Source: Helicoverpa zea
Taxonomy: Eukaryota > Arthropoda > Insecta > Lepidoptera > Noctuidae
NCBI RefSeq assembly: GCF_022581195.2
Contig: NC_061471.1
Location: forward strand, 2,356,001-2,420,000
DNA: 64,000 bases
Reading direction: 5' to 3'
How positions within the stretch are numbered: position 1 is the stretch's first letter; each line of letters opens with the position of its first letter. The notes beneath the pieces are model-generated. The model had not been told where the DNA came from and did no database searches. It was given only the letters and a program-made list of their open reading frames with translations. Positions 38,280 to 49,540 of the stretch are shown piece after piece. Both the position numbers and the translations under genes were made by a program.

Positions 38280-38960
38280 ATCCCTTCAAAGTTTTTGTAC
38301 TTGTACAAAAACTGGCGAGACGAGCGCCGGTTGAGTGTCATACATTTTGATGCCACTGTTTTTGTCTTCCCTTGTTATTGCCGAAACAAAAACCGCTGTT
38401 GTTCGCCTGTCTACCGTTTTTGCGCACTTGACAAGTCACCCTTCCCCCGAACTTTAATTTGTCCTGAATAATTACATAATTACACGTCTCGCTGTGATTG
38501 TTTTATGTCGACACTGTTTTGCAGAGCGCGATTCACGAGAAAGTTACGACTCTGAGTCGAGAGTTGATCCAGTTTGAATTAAAAGTACCTAATTAGACGA
38601 TGCTTAAGTTAACTAACTCAAAGCGTTTGTCCCCCTCTGAAGGAAATTACAACATAAATCTGCCTCGCAAAATTGCGTTACACCTAACTCAGTTTCAAAA
38701 AGGAAAAAGTTGGGCGTTTCTATAATTGGCTCTTATCCAAATTAGCCGAGGGAGGGATCTTCTGAAATAATAACTTTTCATAATCTTAACGGTACATGTC
38801 AAGGGACGAAACAACGAAATGAACTGTCAACTTGGACGTCCAAATCCAATTATTGTTCGGCTTACAAACGCGGGGATTCAAATTAACCTACGTTGTCTTC
38901 CCTTTTTGCAGGCCATCGTCGGATTTTGCGGGGCTTAGGAGGCTTTTATTCCATGATACT
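38280..38960. promoter_or_regulatory. GC/CpG-richer block, possible conserved non-coding DNA
   Basis: A patch of about 680 bases that is richer in CG than its flanks, without an open frame of note. It opens with a small inverted repeat around TTTTTGTACTTGTACAAAAA (38292-38311). The composition is like that of insect cis-regulatory blocks. Function is inference. Confidence 0.2.
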
Positions 38961-39719
38961 TGTGATTAAGATTCATTTTTACTTGCCCTTTTCGCTGTAT
39001 AATATCAGAGACTGTGATTGCTTTTATGGATAGATTTAAGAGTTGCCTCATTTTCGTTGACATTGTTTGAGCTAGGTTTATATTAAATTGAATCACTGTT
39101 GTATATATTGCTAAGTAGATGTGTATTTACTTAGCTCTAAATTGTTGGATGTCGATTACGTTGAAGGTAGTACAAATATTGTACTACATTTAATAGCGGC
39201 TTATGAGATAACTTACGTTCTACTTACGCGAATACCTAAACTTAGTTTGTAGCGGGAAGGTAAAGTAAATAAAGTTGGCAGTGTTCCAAGTATTTGTAGC
39301 GCAAATGTTTCTTGTTACAAAAAGAAAACGTATTAAAACGGTGTACAATAATATTGCGTTGAAATTCAAGTATATTCTTTAAGTGATTGTTTCTGCGGAT
39401 CCTTTTGTAACAAGCTTGTGTAAAGTATTATGATTGTTATAAATGAACATTCAATACGAGAAACTTAAGCTTATTGGCCAGTTCCACTGATTCCACTCAA
39501 TCGTTTGTGCCACATAGTTCCAAACAAAGAATGGACCTAACAATTGAGAATGTATATTTCTAGATAGTTTCAATCCCTATAGAGAGGGTCTTATCCGTAA
39601 ATAAAGCCACAACCTCTGCAAAGGTATCTTAGTTAAGTTGTAGAATCAAACTGATAATAACCAAAGCGTCAATTTCACTAATTGGTCGGACTCCGTTATC
39701 AGTTCAGTCTGTAATAGAA
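38961..39719. other. AT-rich non-coding stretch
   Basis: Nothing recognised before the foldback element. Confidence 0.4.
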
Positions 39720-40377
39720 ATCCCACCAAAAACATTAAATGTAAAAAAAAGCCAATCCTCTACGCAATTCCTCCACCATAAAAAGTTTTGAGATCGCATA
39801 GAAGCCAAGTCCTGTTCAACTTTATTTATAATAATAAATCAATATTTTGTGACTATATCAACAGTTTTGTTCACATTACAATAAAATTGACTTGGCCATG
39901 AGCACAATAAACTACAAATATAATACAGCATATCTTGGAGAGTTGAAAGTCAAACATGAAGTTTAATATCACAGAATTAAATACTTTTAGTTTATTCAAT
40001 TGTTACTCAATGACCGACAGTCAGTATCATCCAACATCAATGAACTGCACATGTACTATGGCGCATGTTTAGTCCATGGTGATCTCAAATTCCAATCAGT
40101 GCATAATCAGTCCAATCGTAAAATCATGTCCATATAGAATTTATCAATTCAATGGTATTTACACATTATTTCAAGGAGCGACTTTTAACTTGTGCTCATG
40201 GCCAAGACAATATTATTGTAATGTGAACAAAACTATTGATATAGTCACAAAATATTGATTTATTATTATAAATAAAGTTGAACAGGACTTGGCTTCTATG
40301 CGATCTCAAAACTTTTTATGGTGGAGGAATTGCGTAGAGGATTGGCTTTTTTTTACATTTAATGTTTTTGGTGGGAT
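39720..40377. mobile_element. Foldback-type element with ~188-bp inverted arms
   Basis: The left arm at 39720-39907 is the reverse complement of the right arm at 40190-40377, with only about three differences. The arms begin ATCCCACCAAAAAC at the outer edge and end GGCCATGAGCACA at the inner edge. The 282-bp spacer between them is unique and has no long frame. No target duplication is visible. Such near-identical arms mean a recent insertion or continuing gene conversion. If transcribed it would form a hairpin RNA of about 188 bp. The superfamily is not determined. Confidence 0.9.
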
Positions 40378-40417
40378 CTGATTTATTTTTTGTTGGTCTC
40401 TTTCTTCTCTAAGTATA

Positions 40418-40822
40418 CAGGGTGTGTCGTTCACAATCACATTAAATCATATCGCATATACTTTATGATATTCTATGGCGAATTGTAAAAAAAATATCCT
40501 AATCCATTCAGTGGTTTAACCACAGGAGTCATTTTTAGTTTTTATAATTTACAACATCATGTGTAAAGCAGAGAAAGTTAGGAGTATCGTATGTTTTGAT
40601 CAGTTGACAGCTGTCAGTTTTCAAGGGAGAATTTCAGTTGTTTGTAATGACTGACTTTTATATGGTGTTCTAATTTTTGCACATTTTTATTCTATTTACT
40701 TTGTTTGAAAAATTCATTTTTTTTATTTTGACGTATTTTTATTTTTTCTTTGTTTTAATCGACATATATTAACCAGTATATTAAGGCATTTCATTTAATG
40801 TGATTGTGAACGACACACCCGA
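40418..40822. mobile_element. Tc1/mariner-like MITE with TA target duplication
   Basis: GGGTGTGTCGTTCACAATCA and its inverse form perfect inverted repeats of about 28 bp, which continue as ACATTAAAT. They lie close to flanking TA dinucleotides at 40416-40417 and 40823-40824; the two bases between TA and GGG differ (CA versus TC). The interior (about 345 bp) is T-rich, with no transposase. It includes GTTGACAGCTGTCAG. A non-autonomous mariner-type element is the simplest reading. Confidence 0.75.
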
Positions 40823-40974
40823 TAAAACAAATTAAATTAACTTACATGCAACTAACTAAGTATATGTATAACAAACTAAATACGTACACCTAAAGTAGCA
40901 CGTAAACAACATTTTTTAAAAATAAACTATAAAATTTCGAAATTGTTGAATTTTTGAATCGATTTATTTCAGAG

Positions 40975-41084
40975 GTAGATGGCGCTATCACATGAAATTA
41001 TTTGATTTTTTTTAAAGTACTACTTATACTAAGCTATGTAACGAAACCATAGCGCGATTTAGACCAGCACAACGCCATCTATCG
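40975..41084. promoter_or_regulatory. Pair of convergent CTCF-like core motifs
   Basis: TAGATGGCGCT lies on the plus strand at 40976-40986, and TAGATGGCGTT on the minus strand at 41071-41081. They face each other about 85 bp apart. The core YAGRKGGCG matches the CTCF consensus known from animals including flies. Binding is not shown. An old TE origin is possible. Confidence 0.3.
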
Positions 41085-41329
41085 AGCGAGCATGCAGTAT
41101 TTATCGCACTGCATTAATATGAAATATTTTATGATTATTCATTTCATTTTAACCTAGCTTTTTTATTCATATGTATGTATATTTAATACATGATAACAAT
41201 ATACCACACTACGTAACAATAAAACAAATACATTTTTACATAAATAAATAACAAAGTTATCAATGCAGTCAAAATTCAGACACAATGTTCTTGAAAAACC
41301 GCAAATATAAATTTGTTTCCTATTTTTTA

Positions 41330-41715
41330 TTAAGTTTTAAGGTTTTTATAATTTTCCCTTTATATGTAGCTAATAACCTATCTTGGTGCCAAATTTGAAG
41401 GTTCTAAGTTTGCTAGAAGTACCTTAGACTTTTGATGATCGGTCAGTGAGTCAGTGACAAAATGGTGTAACTTTGATCGCTCATAACTCGTAAACTATTT
41501 ATTCAAATGTCTTGTAATTTTGAGACTGAGCTTGTTCTAATACTTACTCTTGGTCATCGAAAACCTAAACTTCTAGCTTTGTTCACATGGAAGATACAGG
41601 GGGCTGAAATAGCCGCGAAACGCTTCGAGAAAAGATGGTACGGCCGTGCCCGCTTTGCTCGAGTCTTGGCTGGGGCACTGCCGTGCCCTCAGATGTTATC
41701 ACTTCGCAAACTTAA
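41330..41715 (+). repeat. Dispersed noctuid-type repeat, unclassified
   Basis: This segment contains landmarks I associate, from memory, with an abundant noctuid interspersed repeat: GATCGGTCAGTGAGTCAGTG, GATCGCTCATAACTCGTAAA, CGCTTCGAGAAAAGATGGTA and GGCTGGGGCACTGCCGTGCC. The last part is GC-rich and holds two overlapping open frames of 64-82 codons with no recognised domain. No second copy is in this window, so family membership cannot be shown internally. Confidence 0.4.
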
Positions 41716-42657
41716 AGTTCCTACAACTTTGCTTTCAATTGAATCTTGCACGTGATTTTAATCTTTTATCTTTTTCTTTCTACTTTGAGTTACTTTGTTA
41801 TCTTCTGCTTCCGATTTCAGTAAAAATTTTAAGATTTTAAAATATTCTGGTTTTATTCGTTCTCCAATTCAATGTAGGTACTTGCATCTGGGTTCTTATG
41901 AAGTTAAGTCTTCTGTTATGAATTGGTACGAGATTTGGAACTTATTATAGGCTAGTATGTAAATATACCAGCATGACATTGCAACTTTAAGGTCTCTCAT
42001 AAAATTGTTATTAGTAGTCTCACAATAAACACTACCAATACTTCACTTCTAACTAAGTTTGTACCCATTTACAAATTCCCGTATTATAATAAGTCTTTCT
42101 AATACTAAGACCTAATACATCTTCAAATTACCTAAAACCTTAAGGAGAAATGGACGCCTGAAGATTTTAGTCGTCGTAAAAGCAAGTCATTTACACTCCA
42201 GGTTTATTACCTATCCCGTTTTTATTTCTAGTATGTGTTTAGGGTTTGTAAGGAGTAATTACTTGGCATGCATATTTCACCGTTTTCTGTAGAACGTATG
42301 GGTTTATGGCTAAACTGTTGTGTGAAACTAACTGTAAAGTTCCAATGTTATTACAGTTTTGGTCTCTCGTATTGTTAATTTTCTGCGAATAGTTCAACAA
42401 AATCAAACAATTTTGTTAAGCCCACTTTGATCTTCAATTACCTACTTACCCTTTGGTTTCAAATTGTAATTGAAACTATACCTTCATTATTTTATTGTCT
42501 AGACTTCTAAATTGCTATTCTCTCAAATTGTGCTAATTATCTACCTAGAGTAAATAACAAAAACATCTTTAGATATTTTGCTAATTTTATTTGTATCGTC
42601 CTAAATTGATGAATTCAAAACAAATAAATATATATATATACAAATATTCAATATGTA
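41716..42657. other. AT-rich non-coding stretch
   Basis: Nothing recognised apart from an (AT)n run at about 42628-42640. Confidence 0.4.
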
Positions 42658-42707
42658 TTCAAAATACAGCGTTAATGGCATACGAGCCATTAACGCTGTA
42701 TTTTGAA
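42658..42707. repeat. Perfect 22-bp inverted repeat, 6-base loop
   Basis: TTCAAAATACAGCGTTAATG continues as GC and pairs without mismatch with the arm at 42686-42707 across ATACGA. It is too perfect for chance in a unique region. Arms this short and perfect are unlike a typical microRNA precursor. A small foldback relic is more likely. Confidence 0.85.
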
Positions 42708-43699
42708 ATGAAGAACTACAGCTACTCGTAACAATTTGGAAATATCAGTAATTTTAAAGCTCAGCCATAGTTTAAATTCTCTTCTATTCCATGATTTTAT
42801 TACCCATTTTTTCTTGGCAGTGTCATCCAGTGAAGATACCGCGACCTAGATACATTTGGGAACACAGCCAATCTTAATCTTAGAGTCATTTACAACAGTA
42901 GTGCCTACCAAAGAGGATGCTGAAATGGCTAATCAATCAATCTTTAATCCCCTACTAAAGAAATCAAACTGGATGGGAACAGTGACAAATTACACAGTAA
43001 TTGCTTTGTGCCAAGACAAAGGCTTTTTTTTCTCTAAATTCGTATTCGTTGGAAAAACTGCGATTCCGATTGATGAGTGCAGGACTAATGATGAACGGGA
43101 GTTATACGGGTATGATTGGGATTCAAGTTGAACGAATGAGAAGCTTATAGTGTGAAAGAATTTTGAGAAGGAATACCTTGGTTAGTTTTTATTGATTTAA
43201 AACACATACATACGTGTTAAAGAATGTTGTTGTATATTAAATTTAGGATTTAATGAAGAAAAGAATAAATTTGATCTAGTCATAATCTCAAAAACTAGCT
43301 CAAATTAATATTACCAACAAAGCTTCAAAACAACCAAACTCATTACTCAAAACTTTGTTTCATCAACCATAACTCACGAATTAGTTTTTAAATCCATTTT
43401 TTGCCCTAGATTTATCGCCTTGCAATAATTCTTTTCCTAATGCAGATTTCAACTGAAATTGGAAGTGCACCATTCTACCATTAATTTTAGCTTGAGAGTG
43501 CCAGGTGTGACTCCTAACTCCTCGGAGGTCTGCACAATCCTTGTCGACCCGCAGTCGTCGAGGAAAAACGGAGATTTACGACCTACGATACTTTTTTCTA
43601 GGGTTGGGAAATAAGGGAATTGTTGAGTATCGATAGATAAGGAATACATTTTGTTCAAAAATCGTCCTACAATATTTTTGGAGGACTATATGGACTATT
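42708..43699. other. Non-coding stretch beside the gypsy remnant
   Basis: Two short anonymous frames (42856-43131 plus, 43449-43658 minus) have no recognised domain. The lower end of the gypsy LTR may lie within this stretch. Confidence 0.35.
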
Positions 43700-44065
43700 T
43701 ATAGATCGACTTTATCTCGTTTGTATAAAAAAGACGCGTAAAAGTTTTGTTTTCAACCTATTTCTAAAATTATAGATTATTATATAGTATTATTTATAAT
43801 GGAAGAAAGTTAACAAACAAATAATACGATGTTTGAGTTTGGAATGTATAAAATGTTCTTGAAAATAAAGACAAGAGAACAGCCTGTAGCATCTAAGCGT
43901 ACTACGCAGGCCTGAATAGGACTGTATTTAATAAAAATGCTTCAGCAAGATTGTAAAAGTATTTGTAATCTGTCAGACCATTTTTGACGGAGAAAAATTA
44001 ATAAAATATAAAATAAAACACGCACACAAAAAGGTAGGAAGGTATAAAGGTTTTAGTCCGCCACA
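43700..44065 (-). mobile_element. Probable 3' LTR of the Ty3/gypsy remnant (inner edge only)
   Basis: On the minus strand, downstream of the integrase stop, a polypurine tract (GGCCGGGGGGAAC, about 44068-44080) is followed by TGTGGCGGACTAAAACC starting at 44065. TG directly after a polypurine tract is the usual start of a 3' LTR. TTTATA follows about 15 bases in and could be its TATA-like box. The outer end cannot be placed because no second LTR or target duplication is present, so the 43700 boundary is arbitrary. Confidence 0.45.
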
Positions 44066-44088
44066 TGTTCCCCCCGGCCAGACCGTGA

Positions 44089-45070
44089 CTACGGTCGATA
44101 AAAATCGGGGAACTTTACACGACGCCCGCTTCTCGTTATTTTCGCCCCAGATGTCGTATTGGTGTTAGTAGTGTCAGCTCTTGTGATTTCATGCTGCGCC
44201 TCATCACGTGCTATGAAAGCTGGTTTGAGGCGGTCGACTGACACGTTGCTTGGCTTTCCCCGTATCTCGATCGTGAAATATTTTTCATGCCTCTGTAGAA
44301 CCTTGTAAGGCCCCGCGTACGGTGGTTCCAGTGAACGTCGTACATGATCTCGACGGAGGAAGACGTGGGAGCAGGAATGAAGATCTCGCGGCACGTAGAA
44401 GGGCGACGTGCTATGCCATGCTGCAGGTTTCGGAGTGAGGCTGGCCATGTGACGTCGTAAACGATTTGCGTACTCGGTGACGTCAGCTGTGGTGAAATCT
44501 ACTTGCATAGATATGAACTGACCGGGAAGCTGTAGTGCTTCCCCGTAGACGAGCTCGGCTGGCGTAGCTTGGATGTCTTCTTTCCACGAGTTACGCATGC
44601 CGAGTAGTACCAGTGGAAGAGCTTCCGTCCACTGCGAAGAGGTGTGGCACATGATGGCGGCTTTCAGCTGCCGATGCAGCCGTTCCACCATGCCATTCGC
44701 TGCTGGATGGTAGGTAGTGGTGCGAAGATGCTCTGCCCCCAGCAAGGCAGAGAGAGCTTTGAACAGGTGACTCTCGAATTGGCGGCCACGGTCAGTGGTC
44801 ACCCGTGCCGGACAGCCGAAGCGGGCCACCCAATTGGCCACCAGCGCTGCTGCGCAGGCCTCCGCCGTGATGTCCTTCAAGGGGTAAGCCTCGGGCCATC
44901 GAGTGAATCTATCGATGACGGTAAGACAATACCTGTAATCAGACGAAGGGGTTAACGGTCCTACGATGTCGAGGTGGATGTGAGCGAAGCGAGAGGATGG
45001 GGTTAGGTAAGAGGAAGGTGGGGATTTGGTATGGCGAGTGACTTTAGAAGTCATGTACATGGCAAACACT
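44089..45070 (-). pseudogene. pol: Ty3/gypsy pol remnant: integrase
   Basis: Integrase part of a gypsy polyprotein. Numbering from the M at 45081, the DDE triad is visible: D38 (HLDIVGP), D97 (TTDRGRQF) and E133 (GMVERLHR), with the canonical 35 residues between D97 and E133. A GPY/F module (PPYAGPYKVL) lies near residue 260, and the chain ends in FPDFYRP before a stop. Integrase inserts retroelement cDNA into chromosomes. The frame is intact from about 45070 to its stop but is shifted relative to the upstream RNase H frame by a net one-base change near 45060-45070, so the polyprotein is broken. Its GC content is far above that of the surrounding DNA, consistent with an inserted element. Confidence 0.93.
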
Positions 45071-45797
45071 GCCTCGCCCACTCTCTACAGTCTTTGCGGA
45101 TCCCTGGCCACACATAGCTTTGCGTCACCAGTCGCACTGTAGCTGAACATCCAGGGTGATGCAAATTGTGCAACGATTCAAAGGCTTGCTTCCGGAGTTG
45201 TGGTGTCAAATACGGTCGGGGCGTAGCCGAGCTAGTGTCACATAGAACTTGTGCGTTGCCAGTTGGTGTAGCAACCTTTTCCAGCTTCAGTGAGGACCCA
45301 TTTCGAATGAGGTCTTGCAGTTCTGGATCTGTTTCCTGGAATTTTGCAAGATCTTCAAAGTTTATTGTCGGTGACACTTCCTCGATTCGTGACAATGCAT
45401 CAGCAACCACATTTTCCTTGCCCGGGATATACCTTATATCGGTAGTAAATTGCCCTATAAAGTCTAGGTATCTGAATTGCCTTGGTGAATAGCTATCTCT
45501 GTTCGACTTAAAAGCAAACATCAGTGGTTTGTGATCGGTGAAGATCGCGAAGTCTCTTGCCTCGACCATATGTCGAAAGTACTTCACTGCTTCATATACC
45601 GCTAACAACTCGCGGTCGTACGGGCTGTATTTTCTTTGAGCACCATTTAGTTTGTGCGAATAAAAGGCTAGAGGTTCCCAGTTAGCTTCTCTTCGCTGTT
45701 GCAGGACAGCGCCGATAGCAGTATCAGATGCGTCAGTAACGATGGCCAACTCAGCTGAAGGATCCGGATGAGCCAGTAGGGTTGCGTTGGATAATGA
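45051..45797 (-). pseudogene. pol: Ty3/gypsy pol remnant: RNase H and HHCC zinc finger
   Basis: The reading frame begins at a truncation near 45797, inside the reverse transcriptase/RNase H junction (LLAHPDPSAELAIVTDAS). Numbering from the M at 45749, the RNase H acidic residues are D6 (TDAS), E47 (DRELLAVYEAV) and D72 (FTDHKPL). The tether motif VVADALSRI follows. An integrase-type zinc finger H194-x3-H198-x29-C228-x2-C231 then leads to a premature stop at 45051. Protease, the reverse transcriptase core and gag are missing, as is the 5' LTR, so this is a 5'-truncated fossil. Clade (perhaps CsRn1-like) is a guess. Confidence 0.93.
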
Positions 45798-46880
45798 AGT
45801 CTTGATGACGACGACGTAAGAAACATACCGGTATGCTATACATATTTAGATACATCACGGAATCGAAAGAAAAATAAAAACCTAATCTTTCCGGATATCG
45901 ATAAGATTGAAGCGACAACTTTTCACATCCCTACAAACGCTTTAGCGGAAAAACTTGCGTTTAACGCCTTTGGATTTTTGAACTGGGTATGAGGAATGTT
46001 GATAGGAGCCTTTTGGTGCTCCAAAGTAAGTTCCAAAACTTCGGATTGCTACAGCGACACCAATTTAACTATAAAAAGTAGTTTTTTGTGGCAATTCGAC
46101 GTATCGTCTTCCTTTTGGCAAGTGAGATTGGAAACTTTCGTTATAGTCTGATCGTGTTTTGTGACTTTTTGAGTGATACTTAGTGCCTTTTATACAAATT
46201 GGTGGTCGATAAATCGCGCTGGATTCTCAGGTGCGATAATTTGTCTTTAGAATTTACTGAATCGAGGTTTATTTTGTTTTAGGTTGACGATATCATAATG
46301 TTACTTTCAGTTGATAGCAGTAATCACTAGATTCTATTGAATTTTATTTTATTTTCATCAAGGTTATACATATATCAGACAGTATTTTTTTCTAACTTCC
46401 ACCCAAAATAAACTGGTCTTACAAAGACCCTAAAAATAAACAAACCATCTACAATATTTTCAACAAGCTCCAATTTTTTGGACCCTCTCTCAACTTCATT
46501 ATTTTCATGGTCACGGTAACTGAACCGATATTTCCATCTTAGTAAACTTCACATGAGCCACATCTCATCAAACTATACGGCCTTCGTCGCCATTCAAAAA
46601 ACTGAGAAATACGTAAAAACCCAAGGCCTTCAGAAAGGGGAATATATTATATGGTTTTCTACACAATGTGCTACATTGGAAAATTTGCTGTTACCTAAGT
46701 CGTGTACTTCAGTGAAACCTCAACAATTGATAGCATTTGTCGTAAAAGTGTTCCTAATTCTTTTAATTGCATTAGTTATTTAGAAGCTACAATTGTGACA
46801 ATATAAGGCTTCTCTAATATAATAAATTAGGTGACACTTTGGGCGCGCTCATTCTGACGTTTGAATGATAGTTATGTAAA
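45798..46880. other. Non-coding stretch between gypsy remnant and hAT element
   Basis: No feature recognised. The border near 45798 is where homology to pol ends abruptly. Confidence 0.4.
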
Positions 46881-46888
46881 GATAATAG

Positions 46889-48303
46889 CAGTGGCGAGGC
46901 GTCCTTATAAGCCGATTCCCATCGGCTTCCCTTTCAAATTTCAAGAAAGAAGCATAGGTATAAGTTATAATATAGGTATAGGTATAATTAATATCATCAT
47001 TTAAACCACACAATTTAAATATGTAGGTATAACAAAACGCCTACCACCGTAAAAAAAATTGTTTATAAATTACTTGAAACATTTTGCTCCTACTAAACAA
47101 GCCGCGGCTTCCTCCTCCATACAAAACTACGCTTGCGTGACGTCATCCACGCCGCGCCGGGCGATGTTCACGGCATATGGGCGAGCGGTAAGCCGGCTCA
47201 CGGAGCGGCTTCCAGCCAATCAAAACTCGCGAGTGAACGAGAAAGAACGCGTCAAGAGTAGAGTAGCTATATCTGTCTACGCGCGAGTGACAGCGCTTAG
47301 AGCTCTCAAATAATAATATGTAAACAAACAAATCAGACAAATTCACTCTCATTGTTCTTATTTTGTTTTAGATAATAATACCATTAACAATTTGTTCTTT
47401 GTATTACTTAATTGAATTTATTAGTGTGTGTATCATTTGGAAATAACATAGTTCGTGTGTGTACAATATTTTATGTTAAAGTGTTTTAGTTACATTATGT
47501 CAACATAGATGGCGCTGTGCATTTTTATGCAAATCCTGAATCGCGGTGTTAAGATTCTCCGCGATTTAATGACCCTAGTAGGGAATTTATATTTTTTTGA
47601 ATTCACCAAGTATATAATTTTGTTTAAGAATTTGGCAGTATCATTACTCCCTACTAAACCCCGCGATCGCACTGTGACCTGGCACTCGGTACAAGTACAG
47701 TGTGTGTAGTGAAAATAGGGATACCTACGTTGAAATGAGTTATTTTGATACGTAGACAGTTGGCATCAGGTTTCTTTTTAATGTACCTACTTTTAAAACT
47801 TAACTAGGATAGCATTTATCGCATTAGACTGTTTTCCGACAGATAATTTACTTTAGGAAGGAACTTATTTTTCAAGGTTAAGTTTTGAGAATAAAAACGT
47901 GTTATAAAACTCGGGCACGCCGCTCGGGTGAATTACCTATTATACCAAATTACGTCTATATTAAAATTACTAACGTCCTGACGGATAAATACCTACGATA
48001 AATATCAATGGCTAACAGGCCGTTGTAAATTAAATACTTAAAATGTATTGTTTCTAGTGCCAAGTTTTCTCAGATTCTAGTAGTTAATATACCTAACTAA
48101 AGATAATAAAGTTTTATAGATATTAATAATCTGCCGAATTCCTCGAGAAAACATGTTCAAACTATCAGTCTCTCAGTCAGTGCTAAAAGGTGGACTGAGA
48201 AATGACCTCCATTACCTCTCCCCCCCATCCCTGAGTACTCCCCCCCCCAGTTTTTTTTTTTTGCTGCGGCTTCCCTATTTCATTAAACCACCCTTCGCCA
48301 CTG
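46889..48303. mobile_element. Non-autonomous hAT element, 1.4 kb, with 8-bp target duplication
   Basis: The termini are CAGTGGCGAGG on the left and CCTTCGCCACTG on the right. They are flanked by the identical 8-bp GATAATAG at 46881-46888 and 48304-48311. A CAGTGGCG-type terminus with an 8-bp duplication is the hallmark of the hAT superfamily. The 1415-bp body has no transposase frame. It contains a CpG-rich block at about 47100-47300 with TGACGTCATC, GCCAATC and CGCGCC boxes that looks promoter-like. It also has a TAGATGGCGCTGT motif at 47507-47519 and a C-run next to a T-run near 48226-48262. It is probably a deletion derivative of an autonomous element. Confidence 0.9.
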
Positions 48304-48311
48304 GATAATAG

Positions 48312-48664
48312 GTACCTATGTATGGTTCTTATATTTTCAGGAGTTCGTGTTTAGATATAAAGAGGCAATCCAGGTTATTCCGTAGTTATTTTCAGATATA
48401 CATAAGCTAAAGCTGATTTTAAGTAAAGATAGACATTTATTATCGTCACTCTCAAAAAAGACTTCGCCGATCAAAGAGTCCTAATAAACGGCCTTCTAAA
48501 TCATGCAAGATCTTCCGCAGACCAGTCAACCGCAGCTATACCTTGATCTATGAACTCAGACCCACGAAGCTTCTGACGTGTTGACATTATAAGTGACTGC
48601 AAATTACCTGTCACTCACACTACTGGCACGCGTATGAGCGCCAAGTATTCGTCACGTTGGAGTA
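48312..48664. other. Spacer between hAT element and palindromic MITE
   Basis: No feature recognised. Confidence 0.4.
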
Positions 48665-48880
48665 AATTATAGTTCGGCCATTCAGAGAATGCGTTCCTGA
48701 CACGTCGCGATTGAACTGACGACGTAACTAATAATGTTGTTTTAATGCTCCTCAATTGTTAAAACGGTAAACAACCAGCAAAAATATTTTTATCGTAACT
48801 GCAACGCCATTGCAAAGTTACGTCGTCAGTTCAATCGCGACGTGTCAGGAACGCATTCTCTGAATGGCCGAACTATAATT
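48665..48880. mobile_element. MITE with perfect 65-bp inverted repeats
   Basis: The arms at 48665-48729 and 48816-48880 are exact reverse complements, starting AATTATAGTTCGGCC at the outer edge. The 86-bp centre is unique. TA dinucleotides at the GTTCGGCC edges (48670-48671 and 48874-48875) fit a TA target duplication, but an outer AATT match makes the border ambiguous. Perfect arms imply recent activity or conversion. There is no coding capacity. Confidence 0.85.
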
Positions 48881-49532
48881 AAATTAAACCCGCCCATCAT
48901 AGTTGAACTAACGTAGTGAAATTTGCTCCTCTATGAAGGATTATTACTGAATTCGAGTTTTAGTGATGTAATGTTGATTAAGTTGGTGTTTGGTTAGTTT
49001 GAGGAGCTGACTTAGTAGTCTTATAAGCATTTTTGTAATTGATGAATAGTGCCCGCTCCGTTGAATCTTCCAGCTACATTCATATCATAACATTTTATGC
49101 CACGCCTGGGGTTAAAAATATTGCACAATTTATAACGATGGTGACGGCTTGATTGAATGTACTAATTGTTTTTGTTTTTTGGGGTTTCACTGGCTTTCAC
49201 AAGGTACTACCTACTTTCTGTCACGGGATAAAAATTAGCCTACCCCTAGGTCTGATTTATAAGCTAAATTACAGAGAAGTATCAGTTCTTTTCTTGCAAG
49301 TGAGAACAACAAACATAGGTTTAACAATACCATTGAAAATATTAGTGTGATTTATGAGCCATATATTGTCATTTAAAACAATGCGACTATATTTAGACTC
49401 AAAACTGGACATAACACAGTACACCCAGGTACGTTAAAAGCACAGTTTACGGAGCAATTTGACGCCACATACATCGCACACGCAGTTGGTCACAAATCAT
49501 GCATATTTCCGTTCGGGGCACGCGTGCAGATA
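48881..49532. other. AT-rich non-coding stretch
   Basis: Nothing recognised. Confidence 0.4.
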
Positions 49533-49540
49533 GTCTGAAC

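Noticed and set aside
42658..42707. microRNA precursor
   Set aside because: The stem is perfect, only 22 bp, with a 6-base loop and no extended lower stem, so it does not look like a canonical precursor.
44644..44955. 103-codon plus-strand frame
   Set aside because: Antisense shadow of the gypsy integrase.
45166..45492. 108-codon plus-strand frame
   Set aside because: Antisense shadow of the gypsy RNase H region.
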